From Candidatus Rokuibacteriota bacterium (GTDB taxonomy: Bacteria; Methylomirabilota; Methylomirabilia; Rokubacteriales; CSP1-6): a stretch of DNA of 42,097 bases. Below the pieces are notes generated by a model. That model did no database searches. It was given only the letters and a program-made list of their open reading frames with translations, and had not been told where the DNA came from. The stretch covers positions 1 to 42,097 of the forward strand of contig QHSQ01000152.1 of assembly GCA_003221615.1 (NCBI GenBank). Reading direction: 5' to 3'. Positions 23,722-32,272 of this stretch are shown in pieces. The translations under genes were made by a program, and so were the position numbers. Within the stretch, counting starts at the first letter, position 1. Every line of letters starts with the position of its first letter.

Positions 23722-25352
23722 GCGCGCCGGCGCCGTGCCTCATGGTGCAAGGCACCGCATCGGGTGTCGGCAAGAGCCTGCTCGTCACGGCCTTCTGTCG
23801 GATCTTCGCGCGGGCCGGCTATCGAGTCGCGCCGTTCAAGTCCCAGAACATGGCCCTCAACGCGGCGGTCACGCTCGGGGGCGGCGAGATCGGTCGGGCG
23901 CAGGCCGCGCAGGCCGACGCCGCGGGCATCGAGGCGACCGTGGACATGAACCCGATCCTCCTGAAGCCCGAGCCCGGGTACCGGTCGCAGGTGGTGGTAC
24001 GCGGACGGGCGATCACGAGCGTCACCTGGCACGAGTATCAGCGGATGCAGGCGGAGCTTCTCCCGATCGTGGCCGAGAGTCTCGCGCGTCTTCGACGCGC
24101 CTGGGACCTCGTGATCATCGAGGGCGCGGGGAGCCCGGCCGAGATCAACCTGCGCGACAGCGACATCGTCAACATGCGCGTGGCCCGCATGGCCGAGGCC
24201 TCGGTGCTGCTCGTAGGCGACATCGATCGCGGCGGCGTCTTCGCCGCGCTCCTGGGGACTCTTGCGCTGCTCGACCTGCCGGACCGCGCCCGGATCGGCG
24301 GCCTCATCGTCAATCGATTCCGTGGCGACGAGACCGTGCTCGCCCCGGGGCTCGCCGAGCTGAGCACGCGCTCGGGCGTGCCGGTGCTCGGCGTCGTCCC
24401 GTACCTCGAATCGCCGCTCGTGCCCTCCGAGGACTCGCTGGACCTGGACGACCGATCCCGTTGGGGGGCGCCCGGCGCGATCGACGTCGCCGTGGTGCGA
24501 TTACCGCTGATCTCGAACTTCGACGACTTCGAGCCGTTGGCCGCCGAGCCCGGCGTGCGCGTGCGCTTCGTCCGCGGCGCCGACGAGATCGGTGGCGCCG
24601 ATGTCATCGTGCTGCCCGGTAGCAAGAGCACCGTCTCCGACCTTCGCTGGCTCTTCGCCTCGGGCCTCGCGCACGCCATCCAGCGGGCGGCCGCCGAGGG
24701 GCGACCGGTCATCGGCGTCTGCGGTGGCTACCAGATGCTCGGTGAGGCCGTGCACGATCCCGAGCGAGTCGAGTCCGACACCGTCACGACCATGGCTCTG
24801 GGGCTGCTCCCGGTCGCCACGACCTTCGTGCCGGGCAAGACGACCGTCCGTGTGCGAGCCCGTGTTGGCCGGGCCTCCGGACCTTTCTCCGGGGCCGCGG
24901 GTCGTGTGCTTGCCGCTTACGAGATCCACTCCGGTCGGACGAGCCCAAGCTCGCCGGCGCCGTTCACCATCGTGGAGCGTAGTGGCGGCCTGGTGCACGA
25001 CGCGGACGGAGCCGTGAGTGCGACCTCTGAGTCCCGACGTCGCGAAGCCTCTCGTTCTGCTGCTGGCCCTGGCGATCGATCTGGCCCTCGGCGATCCGCC
25101 GAACCGCTATCACCCCGTCGCGTGGCTCGGCCGGCTGCTCGAGGCGGGACGGCGCTGGCTCTGCCGTGGCTCGCCCCCATTCCTGCTGGTCGGTGGCGCC
25201 GCGCTCGCCATCGGCGTCGCGGGGCTGGCCGGCGGGGGCGGAGCGCTCGTGTCAGCGCTCGCCGATCGTCTCGGATTCGCCGGACTTCTCATCGAAGCGG
25301 TCGTCCTCACGTGCCTGCTCTCGCTCCGGGGCCTCGTGTCGGCCGCTCGTGA
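23718..25352 (+). CDS. cobQ: Cobyric acid synthase, C-terminal end missing and replaced by out-of-frame sequence
   Basis: Residues 1-434 are a clear CobQ: dethiobiotin-synthetase-like ATPase (MVQGTASGVGKSLLVTAFCR, FKSQNMALNA, VIIEGAGSPAEINL, VGDIDRGGVFA) and a glutamine amidotransferase half with the Cys nucleophile C335 in GVCGGYQML and AAYEIHSGRT. CobQ normally goes on after DGAVSADG with a GTYLHG motif carrying the conserved active-site His and about 60 more residues. Here the frame leaves the family at DGAVSA (about 25017) and continues as Arg/Ser-rich nonsense antiparallel to nothing, overlapping cbiB to 25352. No frame holds the missing part. The product would ligate ammonia at best; it is probably a damaged gene. 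Start is ATG 23718, overlapping the previous stop. Confidence 0.85.
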   Translation: MSAPAPCLMVQGTASGVGKSLLVTAFCRIFARAGYRVAPFKSQNMALNAAVTLGGGEIGRAQAAQADAAGIEATVDMNPILLKPEPGYRSQVVVRGRAITSVTWHEYQRMQAELLPIVAESLARLRRAWDLVIIEGAGSPAEINLRDSDIVNMRVARMAEASVLLVGDIDRGGVFAALLGTLALLDLPDRARIGGLIVNRFRGDETVLAPGLAELSTRSGVPVLGVVPYLESPLVPSEDSLDLDDRSRWGAPGAIDVAVVRLPLISNFDDFEPLAAEPGVRVRFVRGADEIGGADVIVLPGSKSTVSDLRWLFASGLAHAIQRAAAEGRPVIGVCGGYQMLGEAVHDPERVESDTVTTMALGLLPVATTFVPGKTTVRVRARVGRASGPFSGAAGRVLAAYEIHSGRTSPSSPAPFTIVERSGGLVHDADGAVSATSESRRREASRSAAGPGDRSGPRRSAEPLSPRRVARPAARGGTALALPWLAPIPAGRWRRARHRRRGAGRRGRSARVSARRSSRIRRTSHRSGRPHVPALAPGPRVGRS

Positions 25353-25977
25353 GGTGGCGGGCCATCTGAGCCGCGGGGATCTCGCGGCGGCTCGGCGATC
25401 CGTCGGATATCACCTGGTGAGCCGCCCCACGGCCGAGCTCGACACGGGGCGCGTGGCGTCGGCAACGATCGAGTCCGCCGCGGAGAACCTGACCGACAGC
25501 CTGGTCGCGCCGGCGCTCTTCTTTCTCGCGGGAGGTCTCGCCGGCGCGGCGGTCTACCGCGTGGTCAACACCGCGGACGCAATGTTCGGCTATCGCACCG
25601 GGCCGCTCGAGTACTTCGGCAAAATCGCGGCGCGGCTCGACGATCTCTTGAACGTGATCCCCGCGCGTCTGGCGGGTCTGAGTCTCGTCGCCGGCGCCGC
25701 GCTGGTGGCGGAGAGAGGGCGCGGGGCCCTGGCCGGTCTGCGTCGCGATCGGTGTCGCACCGCGAGCCCGAACGCGGGCTGGACGATGTCCGCGATGGCG
25801 GGTGCCCTCGGCGTGATGCTCGAGAAGCCGGGCGCCTATCGGCTCGGAGCCGGTGACTTGCCGGTCGCCGCAGACATCGAGCGATCTCTGAGAGTCGTGG
25901 GTGCGGCGGTCGTCGTGAGCCTCGTGGTGCTCATCGCCGCGTACCTGGCAAGCCGGTGGCTCGGGCTCCTCCTCTAA
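25018..25977 (+). CDS. cbiB: Adenosylcobinamide-phosphate synthase
   Basis: The 319-residue membrane protein attaches aminopropanol (phosphate) to adenosylcobyric acid. It begins with LALAIDLALGDPPNRYHPVAWLGRLLEAG, has SATIESAAENLTDSLVAP and NTADAMFGYRTGPLEYFGK, followed by ARLDDLLNVIPARLAG, and several hydrophobic helices. The N-terminus is complete by comparison with the family. The GTG at 25018 directly follows an out-of-frame TGA (25015-25017) that may be the original cobQ stop. Its own TAA overlaps by 3 bases the stop of the convergent response regulator. CbiB re-amidates the cobyric acid made by CbiZ. Confidence 0.93.
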   Translation: MRPLSPDVAKPLVLLLALAIDLALGDPPNRYHPVAWLGRLLEAGRRWLCRGSPPFLLVGGAALAIGVAGLAGGGGALVSALADRLGFAGLLIEAVVLTCLLSLRGLVSAAREVAGHLSRGDLAAARRSVGYHLVSRPTAELDTGRVASATIESAAENLTDSLVAPALFFLAGGLAGAAVYRVVNTADAMFGYRTGPLEYFGKIAARLDDLLNVIPARLAGLSLVAGAALVAERGRGALAGLRRDRCRTASPNAGWTMSAMAGALGVMLEKPGAYRLGAGDLPVAADIERSLRVVGAAVVVSLVVLIAAYLASRWLGLLL

Positions 25978-26615
25978 GACAGGAGGCCGCGCTTGACGGC
26001 CTCGACCGCGGCCTGAGTACGGTCCGCGGCCCCGAGCTTCTCGAGCGTGCGCTGGAGGTACTTCTTCACGGTGCCCACGCTCCAGCGCAGACGCTGGGCG
26101 ATCTCCCGGTTGGTCAGCCCCGTGGCCACCAGGCGCAGCATGTCCTGCTCGATCGAGGTCAAGGCCTCGGCCGCCCTGGGCTCCGACAGCGAGGCCCGAA
26201 GCAGAGAAGGGTCGAAGACCGAACCGCCGTGCCGTACGACCTCGAGCGCCGACAGGAGCTCCCCGCGGCCGACGCCCTTGAGGACGTAGCCGGAGGCCCC
26301 GCCTTGGACCGCGCGCCGGACCAGCGCCGGATCGTCGTGCATCGTGATCACCAGAACCGCCGTCCGTCGCTCAGCGGCCTTGAGCCGCTGCAGCACGGCG
26401 AGCCCGTCGAGATCCGGAAGCTCGAGATCGAGCAGGACGATCTCCGGCCTGAGCGCCGCCGCGATCCGGAGCGCGTCCTCTCCCGTGCCCGCCTCGCCGA
26501 CGACGTCGACACCCGCGGGCTCGAGCATGCTCCGCAGCCCTTCGCGGACCATCGGATGGTCGTCGACGATCAGGACACGGATCGGCACGGGATCAGGACG
26601 CGGCAGCGAGGCCAT
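25974..26615 (-). CDS. NarL/LuxR-type response regulator
   Basis: The protein has 213 residues from the ATG at 26615; a GTG at 26588 just before VLIVDDHP is an alternative start. The receiver has D18-D19, phospho-acceptor D63 in IVLLDLELPDLDG, the switch Thr in VITMHDD and Lys in GYVLKGV. A LuxR-type HTH closes the protein (LTSIEQDMLRLVATGLTNREIAQRL, SVGTVKKYLQRTLEKLGAADR). It overlaps the end of the kinase gene by 23 bases, so the two form a co-translated two-component pair. Target genes are unknown; it converges on the corrinoid operon but need not regulate it. Confidence 0.93.
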   Translation of the reverse strand: MASLPRPDPVPIRVLIVDDHPMVREGLRSMLEPAGVDVVGEAGTGEDALRIAAALRPEIVLLDLELPDLDGLAVLQRLKAAERRTAVLVITMHDDPALVRRAVQGGASGYVLKGVGRGELLSALEVVRHGGSVFDPSLLRASLSEPRAAEALTSIEQDMLRLVATGLTNREIAQRLRWSVGTVKKYLQRTLEKLGAADRTQAAVEAVKRGLLS

Positions 26616-27477
26616 GGCGGATTGGGAGCTGAGCGTGGACACGCGTGCCGCCTCCCGGCGCGGGCTCGACGACGCACGAGCCGCCGAGCAGGCGCGCGCG
26701 CTCCTGCATGCTGGCGAGCCCGAAGCCTCGCGCCTCCCCCGATTCGGCGAGCCCCACGCCGTGATCGCGCACGTCCAGGTGGAACCGGTCGGCCTCGCGG
26801 GCCAGGACGACCTCGATCCGCGTGGGACCCGCGTGCTTGCGGGCATTCGACAGGGCTTCTTGCAGAATCCTGAACGCCGCGGCCTCGACCGTCGGCGGAA
26901 GGCGGACACCTCCGAGGTTCTCGACGAGCGTCACCGGCCACCCGGTGTCCCGCGCGACATCGTCGAGGCTCCGGCGCGCCGCTCCCGCCAGCCCGGCGGC
27001 ATCCACGGCCAGCGGGCGCAGCGCGGCCAGGATTCGCCGAGTCTCCACGATGGCCTGCCCGAGGCGCTCGGCGGCGATGGCGGACTCTCCGGCGGCGCGC
27101 CCCGGGTCGGTCGTCCAGAGGTCGGTCGCGGTGTCGACGTGTTGCTTGGCGCTCACGACGAGCTGGGCCACGCCGTCGTGGACGTCGTACGCGACGCGCC
27201 GGCGCTCCTCTTCCTGGGCGACGACGACCTGCTCCACCAGCGCCGCGAGCGCGCGCTCGCGCGCCGTCTTGTCCCGCCAGGCCCGGAGCGCGAGGGCGGT
27301 CGCCGCCAGGATGAGCGTCACTTGAAGCGAGTGCACGACGAGCGTGAGCGAGAGGGGAACGGCGCGCTGCTCCAGCAGCAGCATCTCGAGGATTTCCCAG
27401 GCGGCCAGCGCCGCGAACGTGCCGGCCAGGATCAGCTCGCGGTAGTGGCGCAGGGTTCCTCTGCACATGCTTAGCAT
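26593..27477 (-). CDS. Membrane sensor histidine kinase, HisKA_3 (NarX/DesK) type
   Basis: The protein has 294 residues if it starts at the ATG at 27477 (27468 is also possible); longer frames cross the argS start. Two hydrophobic helices (about 14-33 and 43-66) anchor it in the inner membrane with almost no periplasmic loop, so it probably senses within or near the membrane. The HisKA_3 motif EEERRRVAYDVHDGVAQLV puts the phospho-histidine at H100. The HATPase part has FRILQEALSNARKHAG, DHGVGL and GFGLASMQERARLLGG. Its partner is the overlapping regulator gene. Confidence 0.92.
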   Translation of the reverse strand: MLSMCRGTLRHYRELILAGTFAALAAWEILEMLLLEQRAVPLSLTLVVHSLQVTLILAATALALRAWRDKTARERALAALVEQVVVAQEEERRRVAYDVHDGVAQLVVSAKQHVDTATDLWTTDPGRAAGESAIAAERLGQAIVETRRILAALRPLAVDAAGLAGAARRSLDDVARDTGWPVTLVENLGGVRLPPTVEAAAFRILQEALSNARKHAGPTRIEVVLAREADRFHLDVRDHGVGLAESGEARGFGLASMQERARLLGGSCVVEPAPGGGTRVHAQLPIRHGLAAAS

Positions 27478-27588
27478 GGCGCTTGCGTGGCTCAATACCA
27501 TGCCGCCGAGCGTCTTGCCAAGCGCTCGCGCACCGAGTCGATTTTTCTTCGTCACGACGCGGCGGTACGCAGGTACCCTGATGCGCAG

Positions 27589-29250
27589 GTGCAACTGACC
27601 GATCGGTTGACGAGTGGGGTGCGGGCGGCCCTCGTGAAGGCGGGTCTGCCCGAGCCCGACGACTGTGCGTGGGAAGTGCCGCGTCAGGCGGAGCACGGCG
27701 ACTACGCGACCAACGCTCCCATGGTCCTGGCCCGAGCCGCCAAGCGCGCGCCCAAGCAGATCGCCGATCTCATCGTGAAGAACTTCCCGCCCATGCCCGA
27801 GGTCGAGCGGCTCGAGGTCGCGGGCCCGGGATTCATCAACGTGTTCCTGACACCGGCCTGGTGCGCCGGCGCGCTGCGGGAGATTCTCGCCGCCGGGGCC
27901 GAGTACGGACGCGGTGAGAGCCAGACCGGCCGGCGTGTCCGCCTCGAGTTCGTCTCGGCGAATCCGACCGGCCCCCTCGTCATCGTCAACGCGCGCGCCG
28001 CCGCGATCGGTGACGCGCTCGCGCGGCTGCTACGCGCGCAGGGCGCGCGCGTCACGACCGAGTTCTACGTCAACGACGCCGGTAACCAGTTCGAGGCGCT
28101 CGCCCGCTCGTTCGAGGCGCGCGTGAGGCAGGAGTTCGGCGAATCGGCCGCGTTGCCCCCGAACGGCTATCCCGGCGAGTACCTCATCGACCTGGCGAAG
28201 CGCTATCGCGAGGAGGGCGGCGGCCTGCTGAACGGCGCCCCCGAGCACGAGCGGATCGAGCACTTCGGCCGCTATGCCGTCGCGCGAATGGTCGAAGCGC
28301 AGCGCCGGGTCCTGCACGACTACGGCGTCGACTTCGACGTCTGGTCGTCCGAGCAGCACGACGTGCGCGACAAGCGTCTGCCCGACAAAATCCTGGAGGA
28401 GCTCGCGACGCGCGGACTCAGTTACGAACGAGACGGCGCCCTCTGGTTCCGCTCATCCGAGGCTGAAGAGGCGGGCGACGACAAGGACCGCGTGCTCAGA
28501 CGCTCGAGCGGGGAGCCGACCTACTTCGCGGTGGACGTCGCCTATCACCACCACGTGAAGTTCGCCGCGGCCGATCGGTTGATCAACCTGCTCGGCCCCG
28601 ACCACCATGGCTACGTGGCGCGGATGAAGGCGGCGATGCAGGCCCTCGGCCACCCGCCCGAGACGTTCGAGGTCCTGATCGTCCAGCTCGTCACCTTGCT
28701 GCGCGACGGCCAGCCCGTGCGCATGTCGAAGCGAATGGGCGAGTTCGTGCTGATGGAGGAGCTGCTCGAGGAGGTCGGCCGCGATGCCGCGCGCTTCACG
28801 TTTCTGACTCGCCGGCACGACAGCCCGCTCGAGTTCGACCTGGCGGTCGCGACGCGCCAGTCGAGCGACAATCCGGTCTACTACGTCCAGTACGCGCACG
28901 CGCGCATTCGGTCGATCTTCCGTCAGGCGGCGGAGCAGGGGCTCGCCGTCCCTCGGCTGACCGACACCGACACGAGCCCGCTCGTCGAGCCCGCGGACCT
29001 GGCCCTCATCAAGCGGCTCCTGCAGTTCCCCGAGCTCGCCAGGGGCGCCACCCGCGCGCTCGAGCCGCACCGGGTCGCCTATTGGCTACAGGAGCTCGCC
29101 TCCGAGTTTCACGCCTGGTACAAGAACCACCGGGTCATTCAGGACGACAGGCATCTGATGCACGCGCGGCTGGCCCTCTGCGCGACCGTGGGCACGGTGA
29201 TCAAGAACGGCCTCGACCTCCTCGGCGTGAGCGCGCCGGAGAGCATGTGA
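27589..29250 (+). CDS. argS: Arginyl-tRNA synthetase
   Basis: From the GTG at 27589 the protein has 553 residues, normal for ArgRS, which charges tRNA-Arg. An N-terminal Arg_tRNA_synt_N domain (about 1-85), the class I core and a C-terminal DALR anticodon domain (about 430-553) are present. FVSANPTGPL is intact, but the HIGH motif that follows reads VIVN (residues 131-134) instead of HVGH or HMGN. The KMSKS counterpart is RMSKR in PVRMSKRMGEFV. FYVNDAGNQ, LLGPDHHGYVARMKAAM and NPVYYVQYAHARI are typical. A TACCCT -10-like box (27574-27579) lies just before the GTG, suggesting a leaderless message. The next gene follows after 4 bases. Confidence 0.93.
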   Translation: MQLTDRLTSGVRAALVKAGLPEPDDCAWEVPRQAEHGDYATNAPMVLARAAKRAPKQIADLIVKNFPPMPEVERLEVAGPGFINVFLTPAWCAGALREILAAGAEYGRGESQTGRRVRLEFVSANPTGPLVIVNARAAAIGDALARLLRAQGARVTTEFYVNDAGNQFEALARSFEARVRQEFGESAALPPNGYPGEYLIDLAKRYREEGGGLLNGAPEHERIEHFGRYAVARMVEAQRRVLHDYGVDFDVWSSEQHDVRDKRLPDKILEELATRGLSYERDGALWFRSSEAEEAGDDKDRVLRRSSGEPTYFAVDVAYHHHVKFAAADRLINLLGPDHHGYVARMKAAMQALGHPPETFEVLIVQLVTLLRDGQPVRMSKRMGEFVLMEELLEEVGRDAARFTFLTRRHDSPLEFDLAVATRQSSDNPVYYVQYAHARIRSIFRQAAEQGLAVPRLTDTDTSPLVEPADLALIKRLLQFPELARGATRALEPHRVAYWLQELASEFHAWYKNHRVIQDDRHLMHARLALCATVGTVIKNGLDLLGVSAPESM

Positions 29251-29254
29251 CGAA

Positions 29255-29860
29255 ATGATGCGAGGCGGACGGGGCAGGCGCGCGCCGAGCCGGCTCGCCT
29301 CCGCGCTCTTCGTGGTCGGCTGCCTCGGAGTGCTCGGTGTCACGTTCATGCTCGGGGTCATGGCCGGCCGCTTCTGGCCCCGCGGCCCGTCAGCGCCGAG
29401 CGCCACGGCGACGAAGGAGACACCTCCGGCGCGAGGGGCGGATCGGACCGCGCGTCCCCCGGAGCCCACTCCGGCGCTGACGTTCTATCAGGATCTGACG
29501 GCGCCGCTCACGGCCCCGCCGCCCGTCAAGGCCGCCAAGCCGGGGCGGGTCGAGAAGAGCGAGAAGACCGAGGCCGCGCCGAAGCCCGTCACCCTGCCCG
29601 AGGCTCCCGGACCGGCGCCGACCCCGGGCGCGTTCACGATCCAGGTCGGCGCCTACAAGGCGCGAGAGCCCGCCGAGGCGCTGCGCGGACGGCTCGCCGC
29701 CGCCGGCCACGACGCCTACGTCGCCGAGATCGACGCGGCCGGGAGCGTTCGGTACCGCGTCCGCGTCGGGTCCTTCGCCACGCGCGAGGCGGCCCAGCGG
29801 GCCGCCGACAAGATCGTCGCCGGCGAGCGCGCGCTTTCGGCGTTCGTCACCGCGCGGTGA
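29255..29860 (+). CDS. SPOR-domain membrane protein
   Basis: The 201-residue protein has a basic N-terminus, one membrane helix (about 14-36), a Pro/Ala/Lys-rich linker (about 40-125) and a C-terminal SPOR domain (FTIQVGAYKAREPAEALRGR, YRVRVGSFATREAAQRAADK). SPOR domains bind denuded peptidoglycan glycan strands at division sites. The layout matches FtsN/DedD-like proteins, although assignment to a named one is not possible. It lies 4 bases after argS and 1 base before hpt. A second ATG at 29258 is an equally good start. Confidence 0.88.
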   Translation: MMRGGRGRRAPSRLASALFVVGCLGVLGVTFMLGVMAGRFWPRGPSAPSATATKETPPARGADRTARPPEPTPALTFYQDLTAPLTAPPPVKAAKPGRVEKSEKTEAAPKPVTLPEAPGPAPTPGAFTIQVGAYKAREPAEALRGRLAAAGHDAYVAEIDAAGSVRYRVRVGSFATREAAQRAADKIVAGERALSAFVTAR

Positions 29861-29861
29861 G

Positions 29862-30392
29862 ATGCCGGCTCCCAGGCCGGGCTACGTCCTCGTCGCCGAG
29901 AAGGAGATCGCGGCGCGCGTCGCGGAGCTGGGCCGGGCGATCACGCGCGACTACGGCGAGACGAACCTGGTGCTGGTCGGCGTCCTCCAGGGCGCGATTC
30001 CTTTCGTCGCCGACCTCATGCGCGCCCTGCCGATCGACCTCACCGTCGACTTCCTCCGCGCCTCGAGCTACGGCTCGGGGACGACGTCGTCCGGCACCGT
30101 GCATCTCGCCGCCGACCTCAGCGTCGACATCGCGGACCGGCACGTGCTCATCGTCGACGACATCGTCGACACGGGCCACACCCTGGCCGCACTCAAGCGG
30201 GAGCTCGAGGCGCGGCGCCCGCGAAGCGTGCGTACGTGCGTGCTGCTCGACAAGACCGGCCGGCGGGAGATCGAGGTGACCATCGATTACGTCGGGTTCA
30301 CGATCCCGAACGTGTTCGTGGTCGGCTACGGTCTCGACTACGACGGGCTCTATCGCAACCTGCCGCACGTCGCGACGCTCGAGGGCATCTGA
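29862..30392 (+). CDS. hpt: Hypoxanthine phosphoribosyltransferase
   Basis: The 176-residue protein is a purine phosphoribosyltransferase with LVLVGVLQGAIPFVADLMRA, RASSYGSGTTSSG (flexible loop) and the PRPP-binding VLIVDDIVDTGHTL. The C-terminal YVGFTIPNVFVVGYGLDYDG is typical of bacterial Hpt, which salvages hypoxanthine (and guanine) to IMP (GMP). hpt directly before ftsH is a widespread gene order. In many genomes tilS precedes it; here argS and the SPOR gene take that place. Confidence 0.95.
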   Translation: MPAPRPGYVLVAEKEIAARVAELGRAITRDYGETNLVLVGVLQGAIPFVADLMRALPIDLTVDFLRASSYGSGTTSSGTVHLAADLSVDIADRHVLIVDDIVDTGHTLAALKRELEARRPRSVRTCVLLDKTGRREIEVTIDYVGFTIPNVFVVGYGLDYDGLYRNLPHVATLEGI

Positions 30393-30422
30393 GCCCTCCG
30401 TTTCGTCGCTGGAACCGAGTGC

Positions 30423-30428
30423 TATAAT
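30423..30428 (+). promoter_or_regulatory. -10 promoter element of ftsH
   Basis: A consensus TATAAT preceded by TGC (extended -10) lies 12 bases before the ATG at 30441, between hpt and ftsH. No clear -35 box is seen. The leader would be only about 5-6 bases long. Confidence 0.6.
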
Positions 30429-30440
30429 GGTCGGGCGGAT

Positions 30441-32258
30441 ATGAACCAGGTCTACAAGAACCTCGCGCTCTGGATGGTGATCGGCCTGATCGTCATCCTC
30501 CTGTTCACGGTCTTCCAGGGCGCGCAGCAGAGCGGCCAGGAACAGCCGAACTTCTCCGAGTTCCTCAAGGCCGTCGACCAGGGTCGGGTCGAGTCGGTCG
30601 TCATCCGCGGCAACCTCGTCACCTACTCGCTCAAGGACTCGGCGCAGACCCAGCGCACCTACATCGTCGAGTACCCGGAGCTGATCAAGACGCTCAAGGA
30701 CCGGGGCGTCCGCATCGCGGTCAAGCCGCCGGACCAGAACCCCTGGTACGCGATCTTCCTGCAGTGGGTGCCGATGCTGCTCTTCATCGGCGTCTGGATC
30801 TTCTTCATGCGCCAGATGCAAGGCGGCGGCGCCAAGGCGCTCAGCTTCGGCAAGGCGCGGGCGCGGATGATCTCGGAGAAGCAGAACAAGGTCACCTTCC
30901 AGGACGTCGCGGGTGTCGACGAGGCCAAGGAAGAGCTGCGCGAGATCATCGACTTCCTGAAGGACCCGCAGAAGTTCCAGAAGCTCGGCGGCAAGATCCC
31001 GAAGGGCGTCCTGCTCGTCGGGCCTCCCGGCACGGGCAAGACGCTCCTCGCCAAGGCCATCGCCGGCGAGGCCAACGTGCCGTTCTTCTCGATCTCCGGC
31101 TCGGACTTCGTCGAGATGTTCGTGGGGGTCGGCGCCTCCCGGGTCCGCGACCTCTTCGAGCAGGGCAAGAAGCACGCGCCCTGCATCATCTTCATGGACG
31201 AGATCGACGCGGTCGGACGCCATCGCGGCGCCGGTCTCGGCGGCGGCCACGACGAGCGCGAGCAGACCCTCAACCAGCTCCTGGTCGAGATGGACGGGTT
31301 CGAGACGAACGAGGGTGTCATCCTGATCGCGGCCACCAACCGCCCGGACGTCCTCGACCCGGCGCTGCTCCGTCCCGGACGGTTCGACCGCCAGGTCGTC
31401 GTGCCGCGGCCCGACGTGAAGGGGCGCGAGGAGATCCTCCGCGTCCACGCGCGCCGCATCCCGCTGGCGCCCAACGTCGAGCTGAAGGTCCTCGCGCGCG
31501 GGACGCCCGGATTCTCGGGCGCGGACCTGGCGAACCTGGTCAACGAGGCGGCGCTCCTGGCCGCGCGGATGAACAAGAAGCTCGTCGAGATGTCCGACTT
31601 CGAGAGCGCGAAGGACAAGGTCCTGATGGGCGTCGAGCGCCGCTCGATGATCATCAGCGACGCCGAGAAGCGGACGATCGCGTACCACGAAGCGGGCCAC
31701 ACGCTCGTGGCCGACGTGCTGCCCGGCACCGACCCGGTCCACAAGGTGACGATCATCCCGCGCGGGCGGGCACTCGGCCTGACCCAGCAGCTGCCGGTCG
31801 ACGACAAGTACAACTACTCGAAGGACTACCTGGTCAACCGCATCACGATCCTGCTCGGCGGGCGTGCCGCCGAGGAGATCGTGCTGAACCAGCAGACCAC
31901 CGGCGCGGGCGACGACCTGGAAAAGGCTACCGAGATGGCCCGGAAGATGATCTGTGAGTGGGGCATGTCCGACAAGCTCGGGCCCCTGACCTTCGGCAAG
32001 AACGAGGAGCACATCTTCCTCGGCCGCGAGGTGGCCCGTCAGAAGGACTACAGCGAGGACACCGCCCTCGTCATCGACTCGGAGATCAAGCGGATCGTCC
32101 TGGAAGCCGCGAGCCGCGCCAAGCAGATCCTCCAGGAGAACATCGAGAAGCTGCACGCGCTGGCGCGCGCCCTGCTCGAGCGGGAGACCCTCGACGGTGA
32201 GGAGATCGCCCGCATCCTGCGCACCCGTCCCCTCCAGGAAGCCGGCGCGCCGGCGTAG
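30441..32258 (+). CDS. ftsH: ATP-dependent zinc metalloprotease FtsH
   Basis: The 605-residue protein degrades misfolded membrane proteins and short-lived regulators at the inner membrane as a hexamer. Two membrane helices (about 9-25 and 106-124) flank a small periplasmic domain. The AAA module has Walker A GPPGTGKT (194-201), pore motif MFVGVGA, Walker B IIFMDEID (249-256) and the arginines of [19 protein letters not shown]. The zinc site HEAGH is at 416-420, with [11 protein letters not shown] giving the third ligand. All catalytic residues are present. Confidence 0.98.
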   Translation: MNQVYKNLALWMVIGLIVILLFTVFQGAQQSGQEQPNFSEFLKAVDQGRVESVVIRGNLVTYSLKDSAQTQRTYIVEYPELIKTLKDRGVRIAVKPPDQNPWYAIFLQWVPMLLFIGVWIFFMRQMQGGGAKALSFGKARARMISEKQNKVTFQDVAGVDEAKEELREIIDFLKDPQKFQKLGGKIPKGVLLVGPPGTGKTLLAKAIAGEANVPFFSISGSDFVEMFVGVGASRVRDLFEQGKKHAPCIIFMDEIDAVGRHRGAGLGGGHDEREQTLNQLLVEMDGFETNEGVILIAATNRPDVLDPALLRPGRFDRQVVVPRPDVKGREEILRVHARRIPLAPNVELKVLARGTPGFSGADLANLVNEAALLAARMNKKLVEMSDFESAKDKVLMGVERRSMIISDAEKRTIAYHEAGHTLVADVLPGTDPVHKVTIIPRGRALGLTQQLPVDDKYNYSKDYLVNRITILLGGRAAEEIVLNQQTTGAGDDLEKATEMARKMICEWGMSDKLGPLTFGKNEEHIFLGREVARQKDYSEDTALVIDSEIKRIVLEAASRAKQILQENIEKLHALARALLERETLDGEEIARILRTRPLQEAGAPA

Positions 32259-32272
32259 CGGCGCGCGGCTCG

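Noticed and set aside
25018..25352. The C-terminal 110 residues of the cobQ frame as a genuine extra domain
   Set aside because: The sequence is the +1-shifted reading of the cbiB 5' end, rich in Arg/Ser/Pro without any pattern, while cbiB is clearly conserved there.
29847..32156. Very long minus-strand open frame (about 770 codons) opposite hpt and ftsH
   Set aside because: The composition (Asp/Glu/Arg/Leu/Val-rich, no domain pattern) is that of an antisense frame of GC-rich genes; hpt and ftsH are certain.
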